Assembly: GCA_023457355.1 (NCBI GenBank)
Contig: JAEWLW010000067.1
Coordinates: forward strand, 51,005 to 115,004
DNA: 64,000 bases
Reading direction: 5' to 3'
Source of the DNA: Bacillota bacterium
GTDB lineage: Bacteria; Bacillota; Clostridia; Oscillospirales; Ruminococcaceae
Positions 49,236-58,255 of this stretch are shown here, piece after piece. Below the pieces are notes generated by a model. It was not told where the DNA came from, did no database searches, and was given only the letters and a program-made list of their open reading frames with translations. Position numbers and translations under genes: made by a program. The first letter of the stretch is position 1. Each line of letters opens with the position of its first letter.

Positions 49236-50549
49236 ATGAAACCGCTTACGACCGCCCCAAAGGGGACACAGGACGCTTTGCCCAGTGACATTACCCGCTG
49301 GCATCATGTTGAGCGCACGGCGTTGGATATCGCTGAGCGTTACGGCTTTTTTGAGATGCGCACCCCGACGTTTGAACATACCGAGCTTTTCAACCGGGCC
49401 GTGGGCGATACCACCGATGTGGTGCAGAAAGAGATGTATACGTTCAATGATAAAAAAGATCGCTCCATCACGCTGCGACCCGAGGGCACAGCGGGTATTG
49501 TGCGCGCGGCAATTGAGCACAACCTGCTCGGCGGCCAGCTGCCGGTTAAAGCCAGCTATGTCATCAGTTGCTTTCGCTACGAGAAGCCGCAGGCCGGCAG
49601 ACTGCGCGAATTTCATCAGTTCGGCGTCGAATCGCTGGGTTCCCCCTCCCCTGCCGCCGATGCCGAAGTTATTGCGCTGGCCAATCAGGTGCTGCAAGCG
49701 CTGGGTGTTGACAAAATTAAGCTGTTTGTCAATTCCATCGGCTGCAAGCAGTGCCGGCCCGCGTATCAGGCCAAGCTGAAAGAATACTTCTCGGCCCATA
49801 AAGAAAAGCTCTGCGAAACCTGTTTGACAAGGCTTGAAACCAACCCGCTGCGCATTATCGACTGCAAAAGCCCGGCGTGCAAAGAGCTTGCAGCCAAGGC
49901 GCCCAAAATGATCGATCACCTTTGCCCCGATTGCGAGGCGCATTTTGCCGAGTTGCGCGAGCGGCTTGAGGCGATGGGTATCGGCTATGAAATTGACCCC
50001 GATATTGTCCGCGGGCTGGATTATTACTGCCGCAGCGTTTTCGAATTTGTCACCGAAACGATCGGCGCACAAGGAACGGTTTGCGGTGGCGGCCGGTATG
50101 ACGGCCTGATTGAGGAACTGGGTGGTCCCGCGCTGCCGGGTATCGGCTTTGGTATGGGTTTGGAGCGGCTACAGCTCGTGATGGCGGCGTCCAACGCGCA
50201 AACCCCTGCACCACTGGCCTGCGAATTATTCATCGCGCCAATGGGCAAGGCGGCTTCCATTGCGGCGGGGACGCTGGTGCAGCGCCTGCGCGACGAGGGG
50301 ATTTCGGCCGACTGCGAGACAATGGGCCGAAGCCTGAAAGCACAGATGCGCTACGCCGACAAGCTGGGTGCTGTGTATACCATGGTGTTAGGCGATAACG
50401 AGCTGGCACAGGGCAAAGCGGTCATTAAGGAGATGGCGACCGGGGCCACCTGTGAGATTATGTTGGGCAACAGCTTTGCCACCGAATTCCTAAAACTTTC
50501 AGTGCAGCGGTGCATCAGCGATGTGGCGGATGCGGCTGCCCAATTATAA
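49236..50549 (+). CDS. hisS: Histidine--tRNA ligase
   Basis: A 437-residue class II synthetase. It begins PLTTAPKGTQDALP; motif 2 is around ISCFRYEKPQAGRLREFHQFGVE near 108-130; HisA-type loops are VRGLDYYCRSVFEF near 263 and GGGRYDGLIEELGG near 285; motif 3 is GIGFGMGLERL near 304; the anticodon-binding domain follows from about 330. An insert with six or more Cys (CKQCRP, CETC, CKSPAC, CPDC at about 170-230) suggests a zinc-binding module. AAGGAG precedes the ATG. First gene after the T-box. Confidence 0.95.
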   Translation: MKPLTTAPKGTQDALPSDITRWHHVERTALDIAERYGFFEMRTPTFEHTELFNRAVGDTTDVVQKEMYTFNDKKDRSITLRPEGTAGIVRAAIEHNLLGGQLPVKASYVISCFRYEKPQAGRLREFHQFGVESLGSPSPAADAEVIALANQVLQALGVDKIKLFVNSIGCKQCRPAYQAKLKEYFSAHKEKLCETCLTRLETNPLRIIDCKSPACKELAAKAPKMIDHLCPDCEAHFAELRERLEAMGIGYEIDPDIVRGLDYYCRSVFEFVTETIGAQGTVCGGGRYDGLIEELGGPALPGIGFGMGLERLQLVMAASNAQTPAPLACELFIAPMGKAASIAAGTLVQRLRDEGISADCETMGRSLKAQMRYADKLGAVYTMVLGDNELAQGKAVIKEMATGATCEIMLGNSFATEFLKLSVQRCISDVADAAAQL

Positions 50550-50590
50550 ACATTACAGAAGAATATCGACGTATAAAAGGAGTAATGGCA

Positions 50591-52378
50591 ATGGCAGACT
50601 TTATGAACGGTTTAAAGCGCACCGCCTATTGCGGCGAGGTTTCGACCGAAATGATCGGCAAGGAACTGATATTAGCGGGCTGGGCGGCCAAGCAGCGCGA
50701 TTTGGGCAACCTGATTTTCATCGACCTGCGCGACCGCACCGGTATCGCACAGCTGGCGTTTGACGATTCCACCAGCCGGGAGACCTTTGAGAAGGCCTCT
50801 TCGGTGCGCTCGGAATATGTGCTGATGGCAAAGGGTATTCTTCGCCGCCGCGAATCGGTGAACAAGGACATCCCCACCGGCGAGGTGGAGCTGTACGTCT
50901 CGGAGCTTCGGGTGCTGGCGGTTAGTGAGACGCCGCCTTTTGACATCAAGGACGGCATCAAAACCAATGAAGAGCTGCGCCTGCGCTACCGCTATCTCGA
51001 CCTGCGCCGCAATGAGCTGCAGTCGGCCATGCTGATGCGCCACCGCATTGTGAAGCTGGTGCGCGATTATTTTGACAGGAACCGCTTTGTCGAGATTGAG
51101 ACGCCGATTCTCATGAAGCCCACGCCCGAGGGCGCGCGTGATTATCTCGTTCCCTCGCGTGTGCACCCCGGCAAGTTTTACGCGCTGCCGCAGTCGCCGC
51201 AGCTTTACAAGCAGCTTTCGATGCTGGCGGGCTTTGACCGTTACATGCAGATTGCCCGCTGCTTTCGCGATGAAGATCTGCGCGCCGACCGTCAGCCTGA
51301 GTTCACCCAGATCGACATCGAGATGTCTTTTGTGGATGAAACAGATGTGCAGACCGTCAACGAGGGGTTGATGAAAGACATCTTCAAAGAGATTATGGGC
51401 ATGGAACTTGAGCTGCCGCTGCGCCGCATCACCTACAAAGAGGCGATGGAACGCTTTGGCTCGGACAAGCCGGATACTCGCTTCGGGTTGGAGCTGCAAA
51501 ATCTTTCAGACATTTTAAAGGACACTGAATTCGCGGTGTTTAAAGGTGCCTTGGAATCGGGTGGCAGCGTGCGCGCCATCAACGTCAAGGGCGCGGCGGC
51601 CACCCTCTCCCGCAAGGAAATAGATAAGCTGGCCGACGTGGCCAAGCTGTTTAAGGCAAAGGGCCTGGCGTTTACCCGCGTAACTGAGGATGCGCAGTCC
51701 TCCTCATTTGAAAAGTTCCTGACCGAGGCGGAGATCGAGGCGATTCATGAGCGCATGAATATTAAAACCGGCGACGTGCTGCTGGTGGTGGCCGATGCGC
51801 GCGACAGTGTGGTGTTCGCGGCGCTGGGCGCACTGCGGCTGAGCCTTGCCAAGCGGCTGGCGCTTATCCCGGAGAACACCTATGATCTGCTGTGGGTGAC
51901 CGATTTCCCTCTGTTTGAATATGACCCGGACGAGGGCCGCTATTATGCGATGCATCATCCCTTCACCTGCCCTAATTTTGAAGACCTGGACAAGATGGAA
52001 ACCGACCTGGGTACCGTGCGCGCCCGCGCTTATGATCTGGTGCTTAACGGTACTGAGCTTGGCGGCGGCTCCATTCGTATTTCCGACCCCGCCATTCAGC
52101 GCAAGATGTTTGCGGCGCTGGGCATGAACGACGAAGAAGCCAATGATAAATTCGGCTTCCTACTTGAGGCGTTCAAATACGGCGTTCCGCCCCATGGCGG
52201 TATGGCCTATGGCCTTGACCGGCTGGTGATGCTGCTTTTAAACAAGGAGAGCATCCGCGACGTCATCCCCTTTCCGAAGGTTCAGAATGCCAGCGAACTG
52301 ATGACGGCCTGCCCCACCCATGTCGATACCAAAGCGCTGGATGAGCTTTCGATCGCCGTCGTGCGCGAGGAAGAATAG
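50591..52378 (+). CDS. aspS: Aspartate--tRNA ligase (bacterial type)
   Basis: A 595-residue class II synthetase: an N-terminal OB-fold anticodon domain (GWAAKQRDLGNLIFIDLRDRTGIAQ near 30), the catalytic core with VEIETPILMKPTPEGARDYLVPSR near 165 and QSPQLYKQLSMLAGFDRYMQIARCFRDEDLRADRQPEFTQID near 198-238, the GAD insertion domain at about 290-420 that marks the bacterial form, and motif 3 GGMAYGLDRLVMLL near 535. ATG 50591 is eight bases after AAGGAG; ATG 50585 is too close. It follows hisS by 41 bp and shares its T-box. Confidence 0.95.
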   Translation: MADFMNGLKRTAYCGEVSTEMIGKELILAGWAAKQRDLGNLIFIDLRDRTGIAQLAFDDSTSRETFEKASSVRSEYVLMAKGILRRRESVNKDIPTGEVELYVSELRVLAVSETPPFDIKDGIKTNEELRLRYRYLDLRRNELQSAMLMRHRIVKLVRDYFDRNRFVEIETPILMKPTPEGARDYLVPSRVHPGKFYALPQSPQLYKQLSMLAGFDRYMQIARCFRDEDLRADRQPEFTQIDIEMSFVDETDVQTVNEGLMKDIFKEIMGMELELPLRRITYKEAMERFGSDKPDTRFGLELQNLSDILKDTEFAVFKGALESGGSVRAINVKGAAATLSRKEIDKLADVAKLFKAKGLAFTRVTEDAQSSSFEKFLTEAEIEAIHERMNIKTGDVLLVVADARDSVVFAALGALRLSLAKRLALIPENTYDLLWVTDFPLFEYDPDEGRYYAMHHPFTCPNFEDLDKMETDLGTVRARAYDLVLNGTELGGGSIRISDPAIQRKMFAALGMNDEEANDKFGFLLEAFKYGVPPHGGMAYGLDRLVMLLLNKESIRDVIPFPKVQNASELMTACPTHVDTKALDELSIAVVREEE

Positions 52379-52594
52379 CGGGGTCGCCCCGTAACGGACC
52401 GCATTGCATCCTGTTAACAAATACGGCAGCCGGGGCAGTCTGATGGGCTGCTTCGGCTGAGCTTTATTGGGCTAAGGCATTTGTGCTGTGGGATTCGGTT
52501 CAGTGGATGTACATTTGCTTTAAATTGCCCGGGCGGAATCATTTGCCCATGCCGATAAAATGTGTTAAACGCCGTATAAAGGGAGTGTGTGGGC

Positions 52595-52916
52595 ATGCCG
52601 ACGATAAATATCGAAAATGTGATTATAGTGATGATTGTGGCAGTGGGTTACACCCTGCTGTTTCGCCGTTTTGCCGCCAACTATATGGGCAAAAAAACAA
52701 AGCAGCAGGCAGTGCTGCTGGATAAGTATGCGACCCGGTATACCCCCGGCCAGAAGACTTCCACCGTATGGGGCAAGAACACAGTACGTTTTGGCTTTTT
52801 TATGCGATAAAAGGACACTTAAGTTTGAGGTCAGCCCCTGGGTTTTTAATACAGTCAAGAAGAATGATAAGGGCGTTTTAACCTATCAGGGGACGCGTTT
52901 TATCAGCTTTGATTAG
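52595..52916 (+). pseudogene. DUF2500-like small membrane protein, frameshifted
   Basis: The first frame (52595-52810) has a membrane segment at about residues 7-22 and then QAVLLDKYATRYTPGQKTSTVWGKNTVRFGF before stopping. The second frame continues DKRTLKFEVSPWVFNT...KGVLTYQGTRFISFD to a TAG at 52914-52916. Joined, they give one protein whose C-terminal part fits the DUF2500 pattern (x-V-x-K-x-T...F-x-V...GxLTYQGTRFxxF). The junction is a run of six T at 52797-52802; removing one T restores a continuous frame. AAAGGGAG is nine bases before ATG 52595. It may be a pseudogene, a sequencing error or slippage. Confidence 0.6.
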
Positions 52917-52934
52917 GGCGTTTTTTAAATCAAA

Positions 52935-53045
52935 GCTTTGTGTCATTCTACTGCAAAGGTGTACCTTCTGCGGCAAAATACTCCGAATACATCCAGTATT
53001 CCCGCGCTTTTTTCCTTGCTGCGCCTTTGCAGTGTCGTTTTTTCT
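52935..53045 (+). repeat. REP-like palindrome, copy 3 (core only)
   Basis: ACTGCAAAGG at the left pairs with CCTTTGCAGT at the right. The centre, CCGAATACATCCAGTATTCC-CGCGCTTTTTTC, resembles CCGGAATACAACCGGTATTCC-TGCTTTTCG of 1040-1170. Confidence 0.45.
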
Positions 53046-53091
53046 ATTCGAACATAAGCCCGGGTATCATCTTCTATTGGTTTAACAGCAA

Positions 53092-53121
53092 GCGGGTGCG
53101 CAGAGATCTCTGCGCACCCGC
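53092..53121. terminator. Hairpin flanking element copy 3, left
   Basis: A 30-base perfect palindrome with arms GCGGGTGCGCAGAGA and its complement. It matches the right flank (53614-53643) at 29 of 30 bases. Confidence 0.6.
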
Positions 53122-53613
53122 TTTCAGCCTGTCAAAGAAGTGGGATTTCGTAAAGCTTAAGCACCGGGGGAATAGTGTGAAAGAGCGGCGGGAGCCGCTG
53201 CGGGCATCCATGCCGCCCGCAGCGACCAGCGAAGCCGTTTAGCCGCGTAAGCGGCCTGGCGGCGAGCCCCTACTTTTGCGTTGAGGCGCATATTAATGCG
53301 CCGGATTGCTCGCCCGCAGGCGACAAAACGGGCAATTTTGCCCGTTTTGCGAAGCTTGGTATAAAAAGGTTGGACGTGCTGTTAATTTGAACAAAGCTGA
53401 TGCCGCTTAACGCGACAGGGGAGAACCCCCGGCGAGGGTTCTCCCCGCAAAAACAGTTCACTGGACTGTTTTTCCGCCCTCTCCTGCGCTTCTTACAGGA
53501 TAAGAGCACGCGTTTGGGGCGCTGCCCCAAGCCCTGCGCGCTTTTGAAAAAGCTTGACCAAAACTTCTAATTTATGCAGTTGTTTCTATGGTATGTGTTT
53601 TTTGACAAACTGA
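53122..53613 (+). repeat. Hairpin-flanked non-coding element, copy 3
   Basis: This 492-bp copy begins TTTCAGCCTGTCAAAGAAG and ends in the inverted form of TCAGTTTGTCAAAAAA. The first 260 bp carry extra palindromes (GCCGCTTACGCGGC-like, GCGCATTAATATGCGCC, AAAACGGGCAATTTTGCCCGTTTT). The rest matches copies 1 and 2: GATGCCGCTTAACGCGACAG, GGGGAGAACC...GGTTCTCCCC, AACAGTTCACTGGACTGTTT, GCGCTTCTTACAG, GCGCGCTTTTG, GACCAAAAC. A minus frame at 53270-53530 is an artefact of the repeats. No gene. Confidence 0.7.
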
Positions 53614-53643
53614 GCGGGTGCGCAGAGATTTCTGCGCACCCGC
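53614..53643 (-). terminator. Hairpin flanking element copy 3, right
   Basis: The second copy of the 30-base palindrome, 23 bases beyond the biotin carrier gene stop at 53667. On the minus strand it is the probable original terminator of the oad unit, with its tail now replaced by the element end. Confidence 0.6.
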
Positions 53644-53666
53644 CTTGATTCGTTTAGTCGATTTAA

Positions 53667-54080
53667 TTAGCCGATGGTGATCATGGCATCCCCGGAATTG
53701 ACCGAAGAGCCCTCCCGAACCGCGACAGAGGTTACGGTGCCGTCGCAGGGGGCGAAGATTTCATTTTCCATCTTCATGGCCTCAAGCACCAGCAGCACCT
53801 GGCCGTTCGTAACCTTGTCGCCTTGCTTGACCAACATCTTCAAAACGGTGCCGGGCATAGGCGCATTGACCGCTTTACCGGTTGCCGGGGCGGCAGGCGC
53901 GGCGGGGGCGGGGGCCGATGCGGGCGCTGCCACAGCAGGCGCAGCCGCCGCATGAGCAGGAGCCGGAGCAGACGCAGCGGGAACAGCGGCACCGGCCGCT
54001 GAAACCGAAAGAACCTCAGCCGAGCCTTGGGCAACTTCTACTTGATAATCTTTTCCGTTGAGGGTAACAACATATTTCAT
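53667..54080 (-). CDS. Biotin carboxyl carrier protein of a decarboxylase
   Basis: A 137-residue protein: a short N-terminal part (KYVVTLNGKDYQVEV), an Ala/Pro-rich hinge at about 30-67 and a biotinyl domain with the target Lys at 103 in EAMKMENEI, flanked by the usual Gly turns. The hinge lets biotin swing between active sites. It is last in an operon with OadA- and OadG-like genes, so it should carry CO2 from the carboxyltransferase. 19 bp follow the OadG-like gene. Confidence 0.9.
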   Translation of the reverse strand: MKYVVTLNGKDYQVEVAQGSAEVLSVSAAGAAVPAASAPAPAHAAAAPAVAAPASAPAPAAPAAPATGKAVNAPMPGTVLKMLVKQGDKVTNGQVLLVLEAMKMENEIFAPCDGTVTSVAVREGSSVNSGDAMITIG

Positions 54081-54098
54081 GGACGTTCAACCTCCCTA

Positions 54099-54473
54099 TT
54101 ACAGTGCGGTAATGGATTTAAAACGCAGCGCAGCGGGGTTTTGGCCCAGCTCGTTGCAGAGAATAGCAATAATCATGGCCGCAGTGCGGTCATCCACGCC
54201 GGAGAGCAGCACCTCGCCACCACTACTGGGCGCGGCGGGCGCAGGAACCGCCGCAGCGGGAGAAGCCGAAGCGGCGGGCGCCGCGGCAGCAGGTGCCGCA
54301 AAGGAGGGATCGCCATAAAGCGCGACAGCCCTGTTATAGGCTTCCATGTCGCGTTCATACTTTTCCATCGCGATTTTGTATTCTTTTTCGCGCTTATAGA
54401 GCATGAAAAGAATCAAAAGCAGAACAGCACCGAAGAGAATGAGAATACCAAAAATAGCAGAGCTACTCATCAT
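54099..54473 (-). CDS. OadG-like small subunit of a decarboxylase
   Basis: A 124-residue protein with one N-terminal membrane helix (about 5-24), a charged stretch KREKEYKIAMEKYERDMEAY, an Ala/Pro-rich linker, and a C-terminal segment (VDDRTAAMIIAILCNELGQNPAALRFKSITAL) like the end of decarboxylase gamma/delta subunits. In sodium-pumping decarboxylases this subunit anchors the complex to the membrane. The start ATG at 54473 is ten bases after AGGGGG; the frame runs back into oadA without need. Confidence 0.65.
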   Translation of the reverse strand: MMSSSAIFGILILFGAVLLLILFMLYKREKEYKIAMEKYERDMEAYNRAVALYGDPSFAAPAAAAPAASASPAAAVPAPAAPSSGGEVLLSGVDDRTAAMIIAILCNELGQNPAALRFKSITAL

Positions 54474-54492
54474 AACACACCCACCCCCCTGA

Positions 54493-55929
54493 CTAGTCGA
54501 TTCTCCGCACGCTGTACTTGACAGCAGCGGGTTTCTTGTCAGCGGCAATGGCGGCAGTGACGGCAGCTACAACAGCGGCGGCCTCGGTGGGGTTGTCGCG
54601 GTATTCAAAATACTTCTCGGCCAGCTGCGGGAACACCAGATAAGACAGAACGTCTTCATCGCACCTGGCCTTTGCGCCAAGCTCTTTTTTGGTAGATTCA
54701 AACGCAGGGGCAAGGTTATCGGCAAAACGGGCGGTAGAGGGCTTGACGTCCCCCAACACCTTCTTGATAACTTCGGGGTTGACTTCGCCGGGGGCACGGC
54801 CGTATTCGCCGCGCAGGTAGGCGCGCACCTCGTTGGAGACCATTTTGTAACGCTCGCCGGCCAGCACGTTCATGACGGCCTGAACGCCGGTGATCTGGCT
54901 GGTTGGGGTAACCAGCGGCGGGTGGCCGAGGTCGGCCTTGACGCGCGGAATTTCGGCCAGAGCATCGTCAAACTTATCCAGCGCGTTCTGCTGCTTAAGC
55001 TGCGCGATAAGGTTCGAGAGCATGCCGCCCGGAACCTGATAAATGAGCGCATCCGTCTTGGTGCCCATAACGTAAGGGTCGAGCAGGCCGGTCTCGATCG
55101 CCTGTTTTTGCACAGGAGTAAAGTGGTCGTTGACCTTTTTAGCCATCATGTCGTCGATATCAATTTGGTAGCCAAGCTGACGCAGCGCGTAAGCCATGCT
55201 CTCGGTCGCGTACTGGCTGGTGCCACCCGACATGCTGGAGATGGCGGTATCAATAACATCCGCACCGGCTTCAACCGCTTTTAAAAGGGTGAGCGGCGCA
55301 ATGCCGGTCGTGGAGTGGGTGTGAATGACGATGGGGAGATCAATGTTCTCCTTGAGCGCCTTGACGAGGTCATAAGCCTCCTGGGGGCCCATAATGCCGG
55401 ACATATCCTTGATACAGATGGTATCGCAGCCCATGTCGCGCAGCTGGTTGCCCAGTTCAACATACTTTTCAAGGGTGTGCACCGGGCTGATGGTGAAGCA
55501 GATGGTGCCGGATGCGATGGCGCCATATTTTTTGGTAGCCTTAATGGCAATCTCAAGGTTGCGGGGGTCATTGAGCGCGTCAAAAATACGGATGATGTCG
55601 ATGCCGTTTTTGACAGAGCGCTCGACAAACTTTTCAACCACGTCGTCGGGGTAAGGCTTGTAGCCTAAAAGGTTCTGGCCGCGAAGCAGCATTTGCAGTT
55701 TGGTATCGGGAACAGCTTTGCGAATTTTACGAAGTCTCTCCCACGGATCTTCGTTGAGGTAACGAAGACAGGTGTCAAAGGTGGCGCCACCCCAGCATTC
55801 AATAGAGTAGTAGCCGACCTTATTGATGGTGGAGAGGATTTTTTCAAAGTCGGAAAACGGCATTCTTGTTGCAATCAGAGATTGTTGCGCGTCTCTGAGA
55901 ACCGTTTCGGTGATCCCAATTTTTCTCAT
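54493..55929 (-). CDS. oadA: Oxaloacetate decarboxylase alpha (carboxyltransferase) subunit
   Basis: A 478-residue carboxyltransferase that moves CO2 between oxaloacetate and biotin. TETVLRDAQQSLIATRM at 7-23 carries the metal Asp, MLLRGQNLLGYKPYPDD near 81, the carbamylated-Lys region in CIKDMSGIM near 178 and the metal His pair in HTHSTTG near 208. The biotinyl domain is not fused; it is the separate gene at 53667. The membrane beta subunit that pumps sodium is not in the operon, so the complex either uses a distant oadB or works as a transcarboxylase/pyruvate carboxylase half. AGGAGG precedes the ATG. Confidence 0.9.
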   Translation of the reverse strand: MRKIGITETVLRDAQQSLIATRMPFSDFEKILSTINKVGYYSIECWGGATFDTCLRYLNEDPWERLRKIRKAVPDTKLQMLLRGQNLLGYKPYPDDVVEKFVERSVKNGIDIIRIFDALNDPRNLEIAIKATKKYGAIASGTICFTISPVHTLEKYVELGNQLRDMGCDTICIKDMSGIMGPQEAYDLVKALKENIDLPIVIHTHSTTGIAPLTLLKAVEAGADVIDTAISSMSGGTSQYATESMAYALRQLGYQIDIDDMMAKKVNDHFTPVQKQAIETGLLDPYVMGTKTDALIYQVPGGMLSNLIAQLKQQNALDKFDDALAEIPRVKADLGHPPLVTPTSQITGVQAVMNVLAGERYKMVSNEVRAYLRGEYGRAPGEVNPEVIKKVLGDVKPSTARFADNLAPAFESTKKELGAKARCDEDVLSYLVFPQLAEKYFEYRDNPTEAAAVVAAVTAAIAADKKPAAVKYSVRRID

Positions 55930-55993
55930 TCTTTCTTTTACCTCCTGCTGTCATATGAATTTTTTAGTATAATACCGTCTATATTTCCAGCCC

Positions 55994-56022
55994 ATTGTAC
56001 CATAACAATCATAAGCATTCAA
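55994..56022 (-). promoter_or_regulatory. Promoter of the oadA operon
   Basis: On the minus strand TTGAAT (56022-56017), 17 bases, TACAAT (55999-55994). Confidence 0.6.
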
Positions 56023-56074
56023 GTAAATGGAAATGATTTGCGCAATAATCTATGCTTATAATAAACGGGTTAGA

Positions 56075-57334
56075 TCAGATGCCTGCGTCTTTGGGCATAT
56101 AGCCTTTAAAGCGGTAAAGCGACTTGATTTCGACCATCGCGTCCAGTAAAATACCGTCGTTTAAATACTGCTCTGAGAAGACGGTTCCCCGCGCGCGCAG
56201 CTCGCCTAAAAGGTTGCCCTCGCTATAGGGCAACAGCAAGGTCATGCGGGTGTGCGAAGGAGTGAGCAGCTGTGCGATGCGGTTTAGCAACACATCAAGC
56301 CCAAAGCCGGTTTTGGCTGAGATCAGGCAAGTATTGTCATTAAGCGAAATTGGCGTTTGTGCAATTAAGTCACATTTATTAAGCACATTTAATACAGGAA
56401 CTTTGTCTGCGCCAATTTCGGATAACAGCGATTGTGTTACGGCAATCTGATCGGCGGCGTCGGGTGCGGAAATGTCGCAAATATTTAAAATGAGATCTGC
56501 GAAGGCAGCCTCTTCAAGCGTTGAGCGGAAAGCATCCACCAGCATGTGTGGCAGGCGGCGCACAAGACCGACGGTGTCAATCAGCATGACTTGCCGTCCA
56601 TCCGGCAGCAAGAGCGCACGCGAAGTGGGATCCAGCGTGGCAAAAAGCATATTCTCAGCCAGCACGCCCGCGTTGGTCAGCCTGTTTAACAGCGTGGATT
56701 TGCCCACGTTGGTGTAGCCGACAATGGCAACCGAGGTAACATCGTCTTTTCGGCGGCGTTCGCGCAGCAGGCCGCGGCGGCGGCCGACCTCTTCCAGTGC
56801 TTTTTCAAGCGTGGCGATGCGGCGGCGAATATGGCGGCGGTCGCTTTCGAGCTTGGTTTCGCCCGGGCCCCGGGTACCGATGCCGCCGCCGAGGCGTGAA
56901 AGACCTTTGCCCTGCCCCATAAGGCGCGGCAGGCGGTATTTTTGCTGTGCCAGTTCAACCTGAAGCCGCCCCTCGGCCGAGTGGGCGCGCTGGGCGAAAA
57001 TATCCAGAATCAGCATGGTGCGGTCAATGACGCGGCAATCAAGCGCATCCGAAATATTGGCCAGCTGGCTGCCCGACAACTCGCAGTCGAAAATGACAAG
57101 ATCCACCTGCTGGTTTTGAACATGGAGTGCCGCCTCGGCCAGCCTGCCGGAGCCGATACAGGTGGCGGCATCGGGCGCTTCGCGCTTTTGGATGAGCGAT
57201 CCTACGGTATCGGCACCCGCTGTGTCGGCCAGTTCGGAAAGCTCTTCCAGTGAGGCTTCAACGTCATATTCGCCCGTATCCAGCGCGATAAGCAGCGCCC
57301 GCTGGCGCAGAGATTCGTTTGTGTTTTCAGTCAT
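56075..57334 (-). CDS. hflX: GTPase HflX
   Basis: A 419-residue ribosome-splitting GTPase used under stress. The N-terminal HflX domain has a glycine-rich GSGRLAEAALHV near 62 and DLVIFDCELSGSQLANI near 80; a coiled coil (RRHIRRRIATLEKALEEVGRRRGLLRERR, about 165-193) follows; the G domain has GYTNVGKSTLLNRLT near 205, ATLDPT near 235, DTVGLVRRLP near 252 and NKCDL near 319. ATG 57334 is six bases after GGAG; ATG 57346 has no site. Confidence 0.94.
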   Translation of the reverse strand: MTENTNESLRQRALLIALDTGEYDVEASLEELSELADTAGADTVGSLIQKREAPDAATCIGSGRLAEAALHVQNQQVDLVIFDCELSGSQLANISDALDCRVIDRTMLILDIFAQRAHSAEGRLQVELAQQKYRLPRLMGQGKGLSRLGGGIGTRGPGETKLESDRRHIRRRIATLEKALEEVGRRRGLLRERRRKDDVTSVAIVGYTNVGKSTLLNRLTNAGVLAENMLFATLDPTSRALLLPDGRQVMLIDTVGLVRRLPHMLVDAFRSTLEEAAFADLILNICDISAPDAADQIAVTQSLLSEIGADKVPVLNVLNKCDLIAQTPISLNDNTCLISAKTGFGLDVLLNRIAQLLTPSHTRMTLLLPYSEGNLLGELRARGTVFSEQYLNDGILLDAMVEIKSLYRFKGYMPKDAGI

Positions 57335-57575
57335 AGGCTTCTCCATTCAAAAGTTGTGTAATATGCAGCCTTTTCCGTTGATGTGAAAAACAGGGAATGG
57401 CTTGAGTATGCGGCTTCCAGCGCAGAAAGGTATGTTTTGCCAAGGGGTCAAAAGCCCCAGAATAGGGGTAACCTTCCATTGATTTGCGCTGTTCTATATT
57501 ATACACTTTTTAAAGACAAAATCACAGGAGGCGCAGTTTTGTTTGCGCTTCTCTATCAAAAAAAGGAGTGTTCCT

Positions 57576-58127
57576 ATGAATATCAAGGTACTGGGATGCC
57601 AATCACTGCGCCGCGAGCTTTATGCACTTGCCGCGCTCTCCCCGCACGAAGTGGTGCTTGACTTGATCTCTTCAGAAAGCCCGCTGGAGCTGATTCAGCA
57701 AAAAATCAACGCCGAAGCACACGCCGACTATATTGTGCTGGCGATGGGAGAATGCGCGGCACAGGGGCTTTGCTCCGCCGACCGGCCGATGGTGATTGCA
57801 CGCGTACATAACTGCCCGCATTTGCTTTTAGGCAGCACCGCACGCTACCACAAAGTCTTTTCTGAAAATGAGGATGCCCCTTGTTGGCAGATGACACCCC
57901 AGTGCCCAAAATGTTTGCCCCGCCACGGCGTACCCTGTGTGGTTGGCAGTGCGTTGAACAGCCCGGCAGAATGGCTGTTAAAACCCGGAATTAAAGAGTA
58001 TGTGGCGGATCTTTCCCTGCTTAAAAATCTGATCAACGGCCAATGGGATGACGACATGTTAATTATCCCTGCGCATAGCCGCATCGTCGCCGATCCGGTG
58101 GAAATCTTATCGGCCGAACCCGTATAA
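57576..58127 (+). CDS. DUF1638 family protein
   Basis: A 183-residue protein of unknown role. It begins IKVLGCQSLRRELYALA, then DYIVLAMGECAAQGL near 52 and the family hallmark MVIARVHNCPHLLLGSTARYHKVF near 72-95, followed by a Cys cluster (MTPQCPKCLPRHGVPC near 107). DUF1638 proteins often lie with corrinoid methyltransferases, but none is near here. ATG 57576 follows AAGGAG by seven bases. Confidence 0.75.
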   Translation: MNIKVLGCQSLRRELYALAALSPHEVVLDLISSESPLELIQQKINAEAHADYIVLAMGECAAQGLCSADRPMVIARVHNCPHLLLGSTARYHKVFSENEDAPCWQMTPQCPKCLPRHGVPCVVGSALNSPAEWLLKPGIKEYVADLSLLKNLINGQWDDDMLIIPAHSRIVADPVEILSAEPV

Positions 58128-58210
58128 GTTTCTAAAATAAGTGAAAAATCACAAAAAGGTCTTGCATGCAATTTCGTGTAAAATTTTCTTTGTAAATTGC
58201 GGATTTTGCC

Positions 58211-58239
58211 TTGACAGATCATGATGGCTCTGATACAAT
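58211..58239 (+). promoter_or_regulatory. Promoter of the tRNA-Met/tRNA-Glu pair
   Basis: A perfect TTGACA, 17 bases, TACAAT, 16 bases before tRNA-Met. Confidence 0.75.
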
Positions 58240-58255
58240 TGATAACGCTGTACAC

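Noticed and set aside
53270..53530. 86-codon minus frame in the element copy 3
   Set aside because: The frame is made of palindromic repeat modules; similar short frames appear in the other copies but are not conserved as protein.
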